This document shows, piece after piece, positions 27,874 through 37,001 of a stretch of DNA of 64,000 bases. Every line of letters begins with the position of its first letter. Position 1 is the first letter of the stretch. The notes beneath the pieces are model-generated. The model worked only from the letters and a program-made list of their open reading frames with translations. It ran no database searches and was not told where the DNA came from. The stretch comes from UTCFX2 sp963726375 (lineage in GTDB: Bacteria; Chloroflexota; Anaerolineae; Anaerolineales; UBA4823), in NCBI GenBank assembly GCA_963726375.1, contig CAVSCE010000007.1:248001-312000 (forward strand), written 5' to 3'. The translations under genes and the position numbers were made by a program.

Positions 27874-30598
27874 CTATCCAGGTCCAGAAAGTTGAAGACG
27901 GATTTTTTGGGCAGTCTGAATGTACGCAGCTAATTTCTCTCGTTCTTTTTGAACTACCATAGCAGGAGCCTTTTCGGAGAAAGAACCGGCCAGCAAATTC
28001 TCTAACCGTTCGATCTGTGATTGGGCATCAGCCAGGTCCTTTTCAAGTCTGCGGCGCTCCTCTGCTCCATCCACAAGTCCTGTAAGCGGCAGAAAGATTT
28101 CAACGGGTCCAATGACTAACGCGATGTGACCTTCTGGCTTGGAGCTGATCGTCTCGCTGACCACCAATTGCGAGAGGTCCAGGCCAGCTAAAACAGCAAT
28201 TGCAGGTGCTTGCTCTTTTAATATCACAGCTGCCTGACTGGATATCAAGAAAGCAGGAATTTTCCGACCGAGCTGGACGTTTTTCTCTGAGCGGATATTC
28301 CGAATACCCCGTACGATTTCCTGGATCAGGGAAAATTCGGCGATCTTCGTTGCCTCCCAGGCTTCTTCTGATCGGGGCATCGGCCAGCCGGCAATAATCA
28401 ACGCATCCGGCCATTCTTTCAGCGCTTCAGACAGCGCGGAAGTCTGGACTGCGCGTTTCAGGTGCCCCCACAGCTCTTCGGTGACAAACGGTGTGAATGG
28501 ATGCAGCAGCCTGAGGCTGGTATCAAGGACACGCACCAGCGTATATGCAGTCTGAAGGGCGCGCATCCCCCCCTGGTTCAGCTGAAGTTTGGCAATCTCA
28601 ACATACCAGTCGGCGAAATCACCCCAAAAGAATTCATAAATCTGGCGTCCTGCCTCACCGTACTGAAATCCTTGAAACAGCCGCTCAACATCACGCACAA
28701 GCGCCTGAAGCCTGGCCCAAATCCAGGAATCTGCGAGAGTCCATTCCGAACTGGGTATAGCAGCCATTTTCAGATCGGAATCAGATGAGAGATTTGCCAG
28801 AGATGATATTACAAACCGGCCAACATTCCATATTTTATTTGCGAAATTCCGGTTTGCTTCTACCTTCTGGATACTCAAGTTCATATCATTACCGGGTGTT
28901 GATCCAACAAGCAGAATCAGGCGCAGCGCATCTGTGCCCAATTCATCCATCAATTCAAGCGGATCGATCACATTACCATAGGACTTGCTCATCTTGCTGC
29001 CATTGCCATCGCGGATAAGGCCATGCAGATACACGGTATGGAATGGGATTTTTCCGGTGAATTCCAGACCGTCCATGATCATCCGCGCAACCCAGAAGAA
29101 AAGGATGTCGTAACCGGTTTCCATATACGAAGTCGGATAGAAATATTGATAATCGGGAGTATCATCGGGCCAACCCAGGGTGGAAAACGGCCACAGACCA
29201 GAAGAGAACCAGGTATCCAACACATCCGGATCCTGATTAAGCCCGGTGCTCCCGCAATGCGAGCAGGCCGAAGGATCCTCGCGCGCGACAGTTTGTTGGC
29301 CGCAGTTTGAGCAGTACCAGACAGGGATTCGGTGACCCCACCAGAGTTGGCGAGAAATGCACCAGTCTTCGATGTTTTCCAACCAGTTGTAATATACTTT
29401 GGTGAAGCGTTCGGGTACGATTTTTATCTGGCCGCTTCGCACAGCTTCGAGGGCTGCATCTGCTAACGGCTTGATCCGAACGAACCACTGGGTGGATACC
29501 ATCGGCTCAATCACTTCACCACCGCGCTGGGAACGTGGAACCGTCAATTTATATGGCACTTCTTTAATCACAAGGCCAGCCTGGCGCATATCTTCCCAGA
29601 GCTTGCTGCGTGCTTCGTAACGATCCATCCCAGCGTAAGATCCTCCATTCTCGTTCACCCGGGCGGATTGGTCAAGGATCGAGATGACAGGAAGTCCATG
29701 GCGCTCCCCAATCTGGAAATCGGTCGGATCGTGCGCAGGGGTCACCTTCAATGCCCCTCCGCCGAATTCACGCTCGACTGCTTCGTCTGCAATGACTGGG
29801 ATCCGTCGATTTAAGAATCGGAACGATCACCTCCCGGCCAATGAATCTCTGATAACGCTCATCCTCGGGATGCACTGCTACGGCGGTATCGCCGAGGATC
29901 GTTTCAGGCCGGGTAGTCGCAACCGGCAAAAACTCATCGGGATCATCCGCCAGCACGTATTTAAAATAATAGAGCTTTCCCGGTTCTTCCGAGTATTCCA
30001 CTTCCAGATCTGAAACAGCAGTTCGCAAGCCCGGTGACCAGTTGATCAATCGCGGACCGCGGTAGATCAATCCTTTCTCGAAAAGTCGGACAAATGCTTC
30101 TCGAACCGAGCGCGAGAGCCCGGCATCGAGTGTGAAGCGCTCTCGATCCCAATCGCACGATGCTCCTAAGCGGCGGATTTGGTCCGTAATAATTCCGCCG
30201 TATTTTTCTTTCCAAGCCCAGGTTCGTCGGAGGAACTTCTTCTCGCCCAATCTGTTCACGGGTCAGCCCTTCTTTGGCAAGCGCTTTTTCAACCTGCAGC
30301 TGGGTGGCAATTCCGGCATGATCAGAGCCGGGAACCCAGAGGGTGGAATAGCCCTTCATGCGGTGATAGCGGATCATTAAGTCCTCCATTGAGACAAACA
30401 TCGCGTGTCCCAGATGAAGCTCACCCGTCACGTTGGGAGGAGGTATAGAAATTACAAAAGTCTTGATTGAAGAATCGAACCCTGGTTTATTTGGGTCATT
30501 AAAGGGCTTGAAATAGCCACTTTTCTCCCACCACTGGTAGATCTTTCTTCTGTGGTGTGAAAATCATAGGTTTTGGGTAAAGGAGTTTTTATCATCAT
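27874..30598 (-). CDS. valS: Valyl-tRNA synthetase, three frameshifts
   Basis: Class Ia aminoacyl-tRNA synthetase charging tRNA-Val. The gene starts at ATG 30598 (MMIKTPLPKTYDFHTTEE). It breaks near 30545 and continues IYQWWEKSGYFKPF to ISIPPPNVTGELHLGHA, the HIGH motif. It breaks again near 30235 (REQIG to KFLRRTWAWKEKYGG) and near 29815 (IVPIL to RRIPVIADEAVEREFGGGALKVTP). From there it is intact, with STQWFVRI, CISRQLWWGHRIPVWYC, a zinc-like CSNCGQ...CSHCGS, GNGSKMSKSYGN (KMSKS) and a C-terminal coiled coil with ERRRLEKDLADAQSQIERLENLL. Joined length is about 905 residues, as expected. Breaks in an essential gene point to read errors. It is regulated by an upstream T-box. Confidence 0.92.
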
Positions 30599-30617
30599 GA
30601 CCTCTTATCCGATATAT

Positions 30618-30656
30618 AAAAAAACAGCTTCGACCTCATCTTGAGGACGAAAGCTG
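30618..30656 (-). terminator. T-box intrinsic terminator
   Basis: On the minus strand, arms AGCTTTCGTCCTCA and TGAGGTCGAAGCT form a stable hairpin followed by seven T (30618-30624), directly after the T-box sequence. It is mutually exclusive with the antiterminator. Confidence 0.85.
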
Positions 30657-30957
30657 CTACCTTTCGCGGTACCACCTCAATTCGCCGGCAATCGAACCAG
30701 CGCTCTCACACCCAGACCTTAAGATCGTTCCGAACTGGGTTTCGCAATAACGGGCTCACCCGTGCCGGTCTAATTCCCCAAGCACCTGATGTTCTTGAGG
30801 TTTCTTCGGCAGATAATCCAGGCGACGTTCGGTCCGTTCTGCCAGTGGGGGCTTTCAGCCAGTGACCCAACCTTCTCTGTCAGGCTTTAATGAACCTACT
30901 CTTCCTGGATGGAAGAAACTAAATTTTATTCTTCAGAAGATCTCTCTTCTGATACTA
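30618..30957 (-). promoter_or_regulatory. T-box riboswitch leader of valS
   Basis: The roughly 340-base leader before valS carries the hallmark T-box sequence AGGTGGTACCGCG (minus strand, core at 30665-30676). This pairs in the antiterminator with the CCA end of uncharged tRNA. A terminator hairpin and T-run follow at 30618-30656. Upstream, a Stem I-like region includes AGAGAAGGTTGGG and GCTGAAAGCC. A GTC valine codon in the GAACGTCGCC stretch (30824-30826) is a candidate specifier; another GTC occurs in GGGTCACTGG. The leader should let RNA polymerase read into valS when uncharged tRNA-Val accumulates. Confidence 0.88.
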
Positions 30958-30964
30958 AAATTTA

Positions 30965-30993
30965 ATTATACTATTGATTTTACCAACCTGCAA
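30965..30993 (-). promoter_or_regulatory. Sigma70-type promoter of the valS transcript
   Basis: On the minus strand TTGCAG (30993-30988) and a perfect TATAAT (30970-30965) are separated by 17 bases. Transcription would begin near 30957, just before the T-box Stem I. Confidence 0.65.
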
Positions 30994-31016
30994 GGTTAAG
31001 AGTAGGTTAAGCTTGC

Positions 31017-31045
31017 TTGCTTTTGCACAGAGTTTGTGCTATCCT
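31017..31045 (+). promoter_or_regulatory. Candidate promoter of the MBL-fold gene
   Basis: TTGCTT and TATCCT with a 17-base spacer, divergent from the valS promoter and about 100 bases before the downstream MBL gene. Confidence 0.4.
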
Positions 31046-31209
31046 AAACAACGATACTCTCTGGTACGGGGTTATTACGAGTTCCCCTTTGTCGAAAGTG
31101 CAGTATTGAACCAGAAAACTACCCTCATCTTATCCAGGGAAATGAAATGATTTAACGAGAACGTATTGCAGATAACGTCTATTCATTCCAGAGTGAAGTA
31201 TATGCCCAG

Positions 31210-32049
31210 GTGACCGCTGGCGCAGTTATTGGACCCAATTGGGCTGTTCTGATTGATACGCTTGCCACTCCAGACGAATCACTGGCTATGCGTGATTTTG
31301 TCGAACAGGAGTTGAGTGTTCCTGTAAGATATATTATCAACACTCACAGTCATGCTGACCATGCCTGGGGGAATTGTTTTTTTCCAGGTACGCACATTAT
31401 CTCGCACCCGCTTTGCCGGGATTTTCTGGATACCAAAGGTAGGATTGCCTTAGAAGAGGCTCGGCGGACAAGCCAGACTTTCCGCAATGTCAAGATCATC
31501 CTCCCTCAAATTACTTTTAATCATGGCGATCTTAACCTTCGGGTTGGAAAAAAAACTCTAACCCTCTTTTCTCTCCCTGGACACAGCCCTGATAACATTG
31601 CTGTCCTCGTCGAAGAGGATCGGGTCCTTTTTGCTAGCGATTCGGCAATGTCCCTACCTTATATCGTTGACGGCGACCTGGAGGATATGACAGCCTCTTT
31701 GAAGAAAATAGGACGATTAGGGCTGGAGAATATTGTTCAAGGTCACGGTGATATCGTACTGCGCGGCGAGATTGACAACTTTATAAAAGATAATCTATCA
31801 TATCTGTCCAGTATCCGGAAAGTTGTTCGAAAAGCAGCTCGTCGAAAGTACCCTCAAGAAGTGCTTGATGAGTCGACTGTAGAAAGCTGCGGGAAGAGCC
31901 GCGTTCTGATAGGTGGTCTGGCTGGAGAGCTTCATCGCAGGAACTTACGCGCCCTGTATCGCCAGATTTACGGTGAGCTTCCCGCTGCACCGCCTGAAGA
32001 TGAAGATTATGATGACGGGTATGAGGACGAGGATTTTGACGACGAATAA
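31210..32049 (+). CDS. MBL-fold metallo-hydrolase with acidic C-terminal tail
   Basis: About 279 residues, metallo-beta-lactamase superfamily. The zinc motif is IINTHSHADHAWGN (HxHxDH), followed by LFSLPGHSPDNIAVLVEEDRVLFASDS and IVQGHGDIVLRGE, giving the complete metal set. The last 20 residues (PPEDEDYDDGYEDEDFDDE) are almost all acidic and unusual for the family. GTG 31210 is the first start without an interruption. However, the frame upstream encodes a good N-terminus (RIADNVYSFQSEVYAQVTAG) that follows ATG 31147, ATT and an in-frame TAA. If TAA is an error for CAA, the true start is 31147. The substrate is unknown. Confidence 0.8.
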   Translation: MTAGAVIGPNWAVLIDTLATPDESLAMRDFVEQELSVPVRYIINTHSHADHAWGNCFFPGTHIISHPLCRDFLDTKGRIALEEARRTSQTFRNVKIILPQITFNHGDLNLRVGKKTLTLFSLPGHSPDNIAVLVEEDRVLFASDSAMSLPYIVDGDLEDMTASLKKIGRLGLENIVQGHGDIVLRGEIDNFIKDNLSYLSSIRKVVRKAARRKYPQEVLDESTVESCGKSRVLIGGLAGELHRRNLRALYRQIYGELPAAPPEDEDYDDGYEDEDFDDE

Positions 32050-32054
32050 GCGCT

Positions 32055-32714
32055 TCAGGGATTTGCAGACTTCTTGGCAAAAAAACCGACTCTTCGTTCG
32101 GTACCTTTTACAAGGCGCTTGATATTTGGGATCAACGCGATGATCACAAGCAAGGTTGTAAGAACTGCATAGATTCCATACTGCCAAGGCGTGCCAGCAA
32201 AAGCTGCTCGATAGAAAAGGATGATTACGATCACAACAGCAGCAGCAATCGAAGCGACTGAAGCATATCCAACTACAAAAATAAAAAACAAGATTACAGG
32301 GATGACGAACAAGGCAACAGGGGGCCAAAAAGCTATGGCTGCACCTACGTTCGGTCCTGTCCCAGCGCCGGCATTAAACCTCTTTGTTATCAGATAAAGC
32401 CAGATAGACCAGTTATGTCCAAAAACCGCAGCGACTCCCGCCAATACTTGAGGCCAGATTGCCCCGGGCATGATCCAGCGTGCGATCCAGATTGCCAAAA
32501 AACCTTTCAGGAAATCAAATACTCCAGTTAGCAAACCCAACCAGACGCCACCAGCCCGCATTGCATTTGTTCCACCAGTGCGGCCGCTGCCAATCTGAGT
32601 GATATCTTGCCTTTTAAAGATCTTAATTGTCAAATAACCCATCGGAATTGATCCGATAAAATATCCAACCAACAGGATGACAATACTGGATACTATAGTT
32701 TCGATACCGGACAA
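32055..32714 (-). CDS. plsY: Acyl-phosphate:glycerol-3-phosphate acyltransferase
   Basis: 219-residue polytopic membrane enzyme making lysophosphatidic acid from acyl-phosphate, the first acylation step in bacterial phospholipid synthesis. Diagnostic PlsY loops are visible: GYFIGSIPMGYL near the N-terminus, GSGRTGGTNAMRAGG (catalytic loop), and VFGHNWSIWLYLITKRFNAGAGTGPNVGAAIAF. About six hydrophobic segments are present. The C-terminus has a basic tail. The gene shares its strand with the JAMM protein upstream, about 90 bases away. Confidence 0.88.
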   Translation of the reverse strand: MSGIETIVSSIVILLVGYFIGSIPMGYLTIKIFKRQDITQIGSGRTGGTNAMRAGGVWLGLLTGVFDFLKGFLAIWIARWIMPGAIWPQVLAGVAAVFGHNWSIWLYLITKRFNAGAGTGPNVGAAIAFWPPVALFVIPVILFFIFVVGYASVASIAAAVVIVIILFYRAAFAGTPWQYGIYAVLTTLLVIIALIPNIKRLVKGTERRVGFFAKKSANP

Positions 32715-32800
32715 ACTGTTCCTCCAAAGAGAATATTTTACCTGAACATAATCACTTCTGTATTGCTTCTATCAATCTTAACCCTTTTTGCCGCCGACCG

Positions 32801-33242
32801 TTACTCTGTCAAATCAATTAATATTTCAATCGGATCGATTTCTTGATCCGAAAGGAAATACCCACGGTATTCCCACCTGTCATCCAGACATTCCCCAGAT
32901 CAAATAAACAACGTCGGGATAAAAAGATTCTGTTATATCTATCAGAGAAGGGTATGGGAGTCCTGTAGGGTGTGAGTGATAGATACCAACCAGTTCGAGT
33001 CCCATGCTGTCGATTTCATTGAAGCGTTTGTATTGTTCTTGGGGGTCCATCCGATATCGAGAAGCACTGTGGATGGAATTGACCATTGGAAGGACCTTGA
33101 GCACCTGATAGCCTTCCGGAAGGATTAGACCTGCCAAGAGACCGCAGCCTTCTTCTGGCATTGCCGCAAGGCATTCCTGGCGCATTTTACTAAGCAGCGA
33201 TGCACTGATAAACAGTTTTTGTTGGTTTCTGTTTTGTGCCAT
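32801..33242 (-). CDS. JAMM/MPN (M67 family) metallopeptidase, one frameshift near the end
   Basis: Small zinc isopeptidase-type domain of about 147 residues once the frame break is bridged. The JAMM signature is exact: GIYHSHPTGLPYPSLIDI gives HxH-x7-S-x2-D, with the upstream Glu in MPEEGCGLLAG. After LIWGMS the frame changes near 32885 and continues LDDRWEYRGYFLSDQEIDPIEIL to a stop at 32801, restoring the usual C-terminus. Bacterial members cut after Gly of ubiquitin-like or sulfur-carrier proteins, or act on small substrates. No ThiS/MoaD partner is seen here. It is 7 bases downstream of the membrane protein gene and probably in one operon with plsY. Confidence 0.82.
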
Positions 33243-33249
33243 TCCAATT

Positions 33250-34071
33250 TCAACGGATTAATACCGCTGCTGCCCAGATGATTGCTAAAAATACTGCTGG
33301 TTCAGAAATTGCGCGCTGGATCGGCTCACCTTCACCAATATTGCCGAACAGGCTGGTTAACGCATAAGCTGGACCCAGAATGATAAGTCCGAACGATACA
33401 GGCGATAACGGCCAGTAGTGCAGCGCTGCAGCCAGCTGCATAGTTACAAGCGTGATTATCCCGGCTTCCATATATTTCCAGGAATTGGGAATCCGCAACC
33501 TCAGTGTTCGGAGGCTAACCAGGAAAACAGCCAATCCGAGCGGAGGAATAAACAGGAACAACCTTAAATCTGCAAAACTGAGCGAGGCAGCAAGCACAAG
33601 GTAAAGAACAAAAGCAACAGCTGTCAAGCCTGCTGCTGCCGGGGGACGTCGAATATCCTTAATATCGATTACGATATATTCAGCAATGAAAACCATTGTC
33701 AGCAGCGCTCCTCCAAGAAAAAATCCTAACCACCAGGAGACACTGATCGGGAGTTGGAGCAAAGGGATTCCAATTGCCCATGTAGTAACTCCAGGCAGCA
33801 GCCAATGCTCAACCAGACTTCGACTTTCCAGGTGTGGGTGACTGCGGAGTAGCCAGTCTGTCCCGCTGATTGTTAACATGGCGATCAAGAACGCTGCAAG
33901 CTGCTGAATGCCAACTTGGGCAGTAAAAAAAAGTCCAGGAAATTGAAGAGAGACCAAACGCTCAGGCAGCTGGATGAAATGAGCCAGAGCCAATGACAAT
34001 AAGATGGTGCCTGTGATCAAGCTTAACCGCTCGTTGTCAGGCAGGTGGCTGTGTCGATTAACTATTTCCAC
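33250..34071 (-). CDS. Polytopic membrane protein of unknown function
   Basis: 273 residues with about eight hydrophobic segments, for example LITGTILLSLALAHFI, LAAFLIAMLTISGTDWLL, a SWWLGFFLGGALLTMVFIAE block, AVAFVLYLVLAASLSF, FLFIPPLGLAVFLVSL, GIITLVTMQLAAALHY and AVFLAIIWAAAVLI. I do not recognise a catalytic motif; the overall look recalls uncharacterised Chloroflexota membrane families. It is the first of three genes on the minus strand before the JAMM protein and plsY, which may hint at a role in the envelope. Confidence 0.65.
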   Translation of the reverse strand: MEIVNRHSHLPDNERLSLITGTILLSLALAHFIQLPERLVSLQFPGLFFTAQVGIQQLAAFLIAMLTISGTDWLLRSHPHLESRSLVEHWLLPGVTTWAIGIPLLQLPISVSWWLGFFLGGALLTMVFIAEYIVIDIKDIRRPPAAAGLTAVAFVLYLVLAASLSFADLRLFLFIPPLGLAVFLVSLRTLRLRIPNSWKYMEAGIITLVTMQLAAALHYWPLSPVSFGLIILGPAYALTSLFGNIGEGEPIQRAISEPAVFLAIIWAAAVLIR

Positions 34072-34296
34072 GATTAAGATTGTACACTTCGAAACATAAA
34101 ATGACTAGTCAATTTGTGTGAAGATCTCTCACGAAACGCTTGCTTGACGTTTTACGGGCTTTCGCTTAGGATTGAATCATAACATAACAAATTCCCCCTT
34201 TTATTCTTGCTCAACATTATCCAATAAGAAGAATAATTTGGGTTGGACCTCTGAAGCAAATGATAAAGTTCTAAAAGTATTTGGATGGAAGGTTTT

Positions 34297-35499
34297 ATGC
34301 GAATAGGAATGCTGGCCGATGTATATAAACCCCATATTAGCGGGATCACAAATTATATATCCTTAAATAAAGCGCACCTTGAAAAGCGAGGTCACGAAGT
34401 CTTTGTATTCACATTCAGTGAAGAAGCCTTTCTTGACGATGAAGAGAATGTGATCCGGTCTCCAGGGCTGCAGCTTTTAGATACAGGTTATTACATCAGT
34501 CTTCGGTACTCGGCAGCAGCGCGTAAATTGCTTCGGACCATAGATGTTGCTCATGTTCACCATCCCTTTCTAAGTGGTTCTCTTGCCTCGCTGTATTGCC
34601 GTCCGCGACAAATTCCCGTCATATTCACCAACCATACTCGATATGACCTGTATTCCTATGCATATCTTCCTCCCATGGCTGATACATTGGGATTGGCAGC
34701 AATTAAAGCATATTTGCCAGCATACTGCCGTTCCTGTGATTTGGTGATTTCGCCTTCTCAGGGCATGCGCGATGTCTTGATAAATTTTGGTGTGGATGCC
34801 CCGATTGATGTCGTCCCAAACGGTGTTGATTTGAAGCCTTTCCAGAAACCTGTTGATTCAATCCAACGCTCCGAATTGGGATTTTCCGAAAACGATGTGG
34901 TTTTAGTGTACGTTGGGCGGCTGGGACCAGAAAAAAACCTGCCTTTCTTACTTCGCTCATTTGCCGGTACTGTGAGAGCGTATGAGCATGCAAGATTAAT
35001 TCTGATTGGCGATGGACCAGAGCGTGAAAATCTGGAGGAAATCGCCGCAAGGTCAGAAATATCCAATGATGTCCGATTTCTCGGCGCGCTTGCTTACGAG
35101 CGAATACCAGCATACCTAGCAGCCGCGGACGCATTTGTTACCGCTTCAGTGACCGAGGTTCATCCGCTGACGGTTATTGAAGCGATGGCTGCCGGATTGC
35201 CTGTGTTGGGGATCCGCTCCCCGGGAATCAGCGACACGATCGAAGATGGTGTGACCGGCTTGTTGGTATCAGAAGAAGACCTGGCGAGCTTTACTGCGAA
35301 AATGGTTTATCTTGTTCGAGAAAGCGAGCTTCGCAAGGAGTTTGGAGCGCAAGCACGAAAAGCAGTGGAGATCTATTCTATTGAGAAAACCTCTGGCTTG
35401 ATGGAAAACCGCTATCATTCAGTCATCGAAAAGGCAAACCGCCGCAGCCATGGAGTTCGAGCCCGGTTCACCCGCTGGAAAGATTCAATCCGGAAATGA
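34297..35499 (+). CDS. Family 4 glycosyltransferase
   Basis: About 400-residue GT-B-fold enzyme, probably adding a sugar to a lipid or polysaccharide acceptor at the inner face of the membrane. ATG 34297 is preferred (MRIGMLADVYKPHISGITNYI) because a GGAAGG site precedes it. The acceptor domain has VAHVHHPFLSGSLA and FTNHTRYDLYSYAY. The donor domain has VPNGVDLKPF, LVYVGRLGPEKNLPFLLRSF, LIGDGPERENLE and the E-x7-E motif in EVHPLTVIEAMAAGLPVLGI. It resembles MgdA/PimB-type 1,2-diacylglycerol glucosyl- or mannosyltransferases. The stop overlaps the start of yraN by 4 bases. Confidence 0.88.
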   Translation: MRIGMLADVYKPHISGITNYISLNKAHLEKRGHEVFVFTFSEEAFLDDEENVIRSPGLQLLDTGYYISLRYSAAARKLLRTIDVAHVHHPFLSGSLASLYCRPRQIPVIFTNHTRYDLYSYAYLPPMADTLGLAAIKAYLPAYCRSCDLVISPSQGMRDVLINFGVDAPIDVVPNGVDLKPFQKPVDSIQRSELGFSENDVVLVYVGRLGPEKNLPFLLRSFAGTVRAYEHARLILIGDGPERENLEEIAARSEISNDVRFLGALAYERIPAYLAAADAFVTASVTEVHPLTVIEAMAAGLPVLGIRSPGISDTIEDGVTGLLVSEEDLASFTAKMVYLVRESELRKEFGAQARKAVEIYSIEKTSGLMENRYHSVIEKANRRSHGVRARFTRWKDSIRK

Positions 35500-35912
35500 A
35501 AAATGACCGGCAAAAACTGGCTGCGTGGGGGGAATCCAAAGCAGCTTCATACCTCGAAGGCCAGGGTTTCCAGGTGATTGCCCGGAACGTACGTACCCGG
35601 TCAGGGGAGATTGATTTAATTGCGCGCCAAGATGCGAATCTATCGGGAGAAGCTGGTCTTCTCGGTGAGAAAACTTCACTGACTATCTTTGTTGAAGTCA
35701 AGACTCGCCGATCGACAGCCTTTGGTTATCCAGAACAGGCGGTTACGTCAAATAAGCTCCGTCACATGCTCGCCGCAGCCGAGGAATATATTCAGAATAA
35801 TCCCGAATACAATGGAGATTGGAGAGTAGATGTAATTGCGATATTGTTTGAGGCTGGTTGCGATGCACCGGAGATCAGGTATTTTGAAAACGTCGTCTCT
35901 TCAAACCTCTGA
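35496..35912 (+). CDS. YraN/UPF0102 family nuclease-like protein
   Basis: 138 residues of the YraN family, predicted restriction-endonuclease-like fold. The catalytic-type residues are visible: the Glu in GEIDLIARQ and E-x-K in IFVEVKTRRSTAFG. WGESKAASYLEGQGFQVIARNVRTR is the usual opening. It carries an insertion (DANLSGEAGLLGEKTSL) between the first and second catalytic elements. The ATG overlaps the glycosyltransferase stop, and MiaA follows 14 bases later, so the three genes form an operon. The biological role is unsettled in all bacteria. Confidence 0.87.
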   Translation: MKNDRQKLAAWGESKAASYLEGQGFQVIARNVRTRSGEIDLIARQDANLSGEAGLLGEKTSLTIFVEVKTRRSTAFGYPEQAVTSNKLRHMLAAAEEYIQNNPEYNGDWRVDVIAILFEAGCDAPEIRYFENVVSSNL

Positions 35913-35926
35913 ACCAAAGGATTTCA

Positions 35927-36862
35927 ATGGAAGATTGCCGACTGCCCCTTGTTGTGATCTTGGGTCCGACTGCTGCTGGAAAAACTGATATTTCCATCCA
36001 ACTGGCAAACCGAATCAGGGGAGAAATTGTATCTGCCGACTCGAGGCTTTTTTATCTTGGAATGGACATCGGAACTGCAAAACCCACCCTGGCGGAACGA
36101 TGTCGGGTCCGGCATCATCTGATCGATGTCGCTCGCCCAGATCAGGTCTGGAGCCTGGCAGTATTCCAAAACGAGGCAAAGTTGACAATAGCGGAAATAC
36201 AACAGCGCGGCTGTATGCCGATGTTAGTTGGAGGCACAGGTCAATATATCCGGGCAGTGATTCAGGATTGGCAGATTCCACAGGTGCATCCAGACCCTCG
36301 GCTCCGGCTTGAGTTGTCGAAATGGGCTGAGCAGATCGGTTATCAAGATTTGCATGACAGGTTGGCAATCCTGGATCCTGAAGCAGCACGAGCTATCGAT
36401 GCGCGCAATCTGAGGCGGACCGTGCGCGCTCTGGAAGTAATCTTAAGCAGCGGTCGCCGTTTTTCTGACCAGCGTCAAAGCGGTCGGTCACCTTATCGAC
36501 TGCTTCAAATTGGGCTGATACGCCCGCGTGAAGAGCTTTATGCAAGGATTGATGCCCGGATCGATTCGATGTTGGCTTCTGGATTAATTGATGAAGTAAT
36601 CAGCCTTCTTGAGGCAGGATATCCCTCTGATTTGCCGCCATTTTCTGCAATCGGGTATCGACAAATCATCGCTTATATTGAAGGACGAATGACTTTGGAG
36701 GAAGCAGTTGCTGACATGAAGCGGTCCACCCGGATGTTAGTTCGAAGGCAGGCAAACTGGTTCAAGCTCGAAGACCCTGAAATTCACTGGCTTCGTGTAG
36801 ATGAATGGACGGTAGATACTGCTTTTCAGCTGATTGAAGCGCATCTTTTGAAAAGCAGCTAG
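35927..36862 (+). CDS. miaA: tRNA dimethylallyltransferase
   Basis: 311-residue P-loop enzyme adding a dimethylallyl group from DMAPP to A37 of tRNAs reading U-starting codons. The P-loop is VILGPTAAGKTDISIQLA and the DxR catalytic region is ISADSR-like VSADSRLFYLGMDIGTAKP. HHLIDVARPDQVWSLAVF, MLVGGTGQYIRAVIQDW and DARNLRRTVRALEVIL are all diagnostic. FSAIGYRQIIAYIEG and RRQANWF near the end complete the family pattern. It uses DMAPP, thus linking it to the isoprenoid genes at 19-22 kb only in a general metabolic sense. Confidence 0.95.
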   Translation: MEDCRLPLVVILGPTAAGKTDISIQLANRIRGEIVSADSRLFYLGMDIGTAKPTLAERCRVRHHLIDVARPDQVWSLAVFQNEAKLTIAEIQQRGCMPMLVGGTGQYIRAVIQDWQIPQVHPDPRLRLELSKWAEQIGYQDLHDRLAILDPEAARAIDARNLRRTVRALEVILSSGRRFSDQRQSGRSPYRLLQIGLIRPREELYARIDARIDSMLASGLIDEVISLLEAGYPSDLPPFSAIGYRQIIAYIEGRMTLEEAVADMKRSTRMLVRRQANWFKLEDPEIHWLRVDEWTVDTAFQLIEAHLLKSS

Positions 36863-36899
36863 AATTTGCTTTGCATTCAACCAGATTTTAGAAAAATAT

Positions 36900-36928
36900 T
36901 TGACAACTACCCAAAAAAACTCTATACT
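36900..36928 (+). promoter_or_regulatory. Sigma70-type promoter of the acyl-CoA ligase gene
   Basis: A perfect TTGACA and a TATACT hexamer with an ideal 17-base spacer lie about 75 bases before the acyl-CoA ligase start. This is the strongest promoter match I saw in the window. Confidence 0.75.
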
Positions 36929-37001
36929 TTAGTCAAAGGCTTCCCCGAGACATCATCGCAAATATATATTCTAAGTTGGTCAGAACGCAAAGGAGGAGGA
37001 A

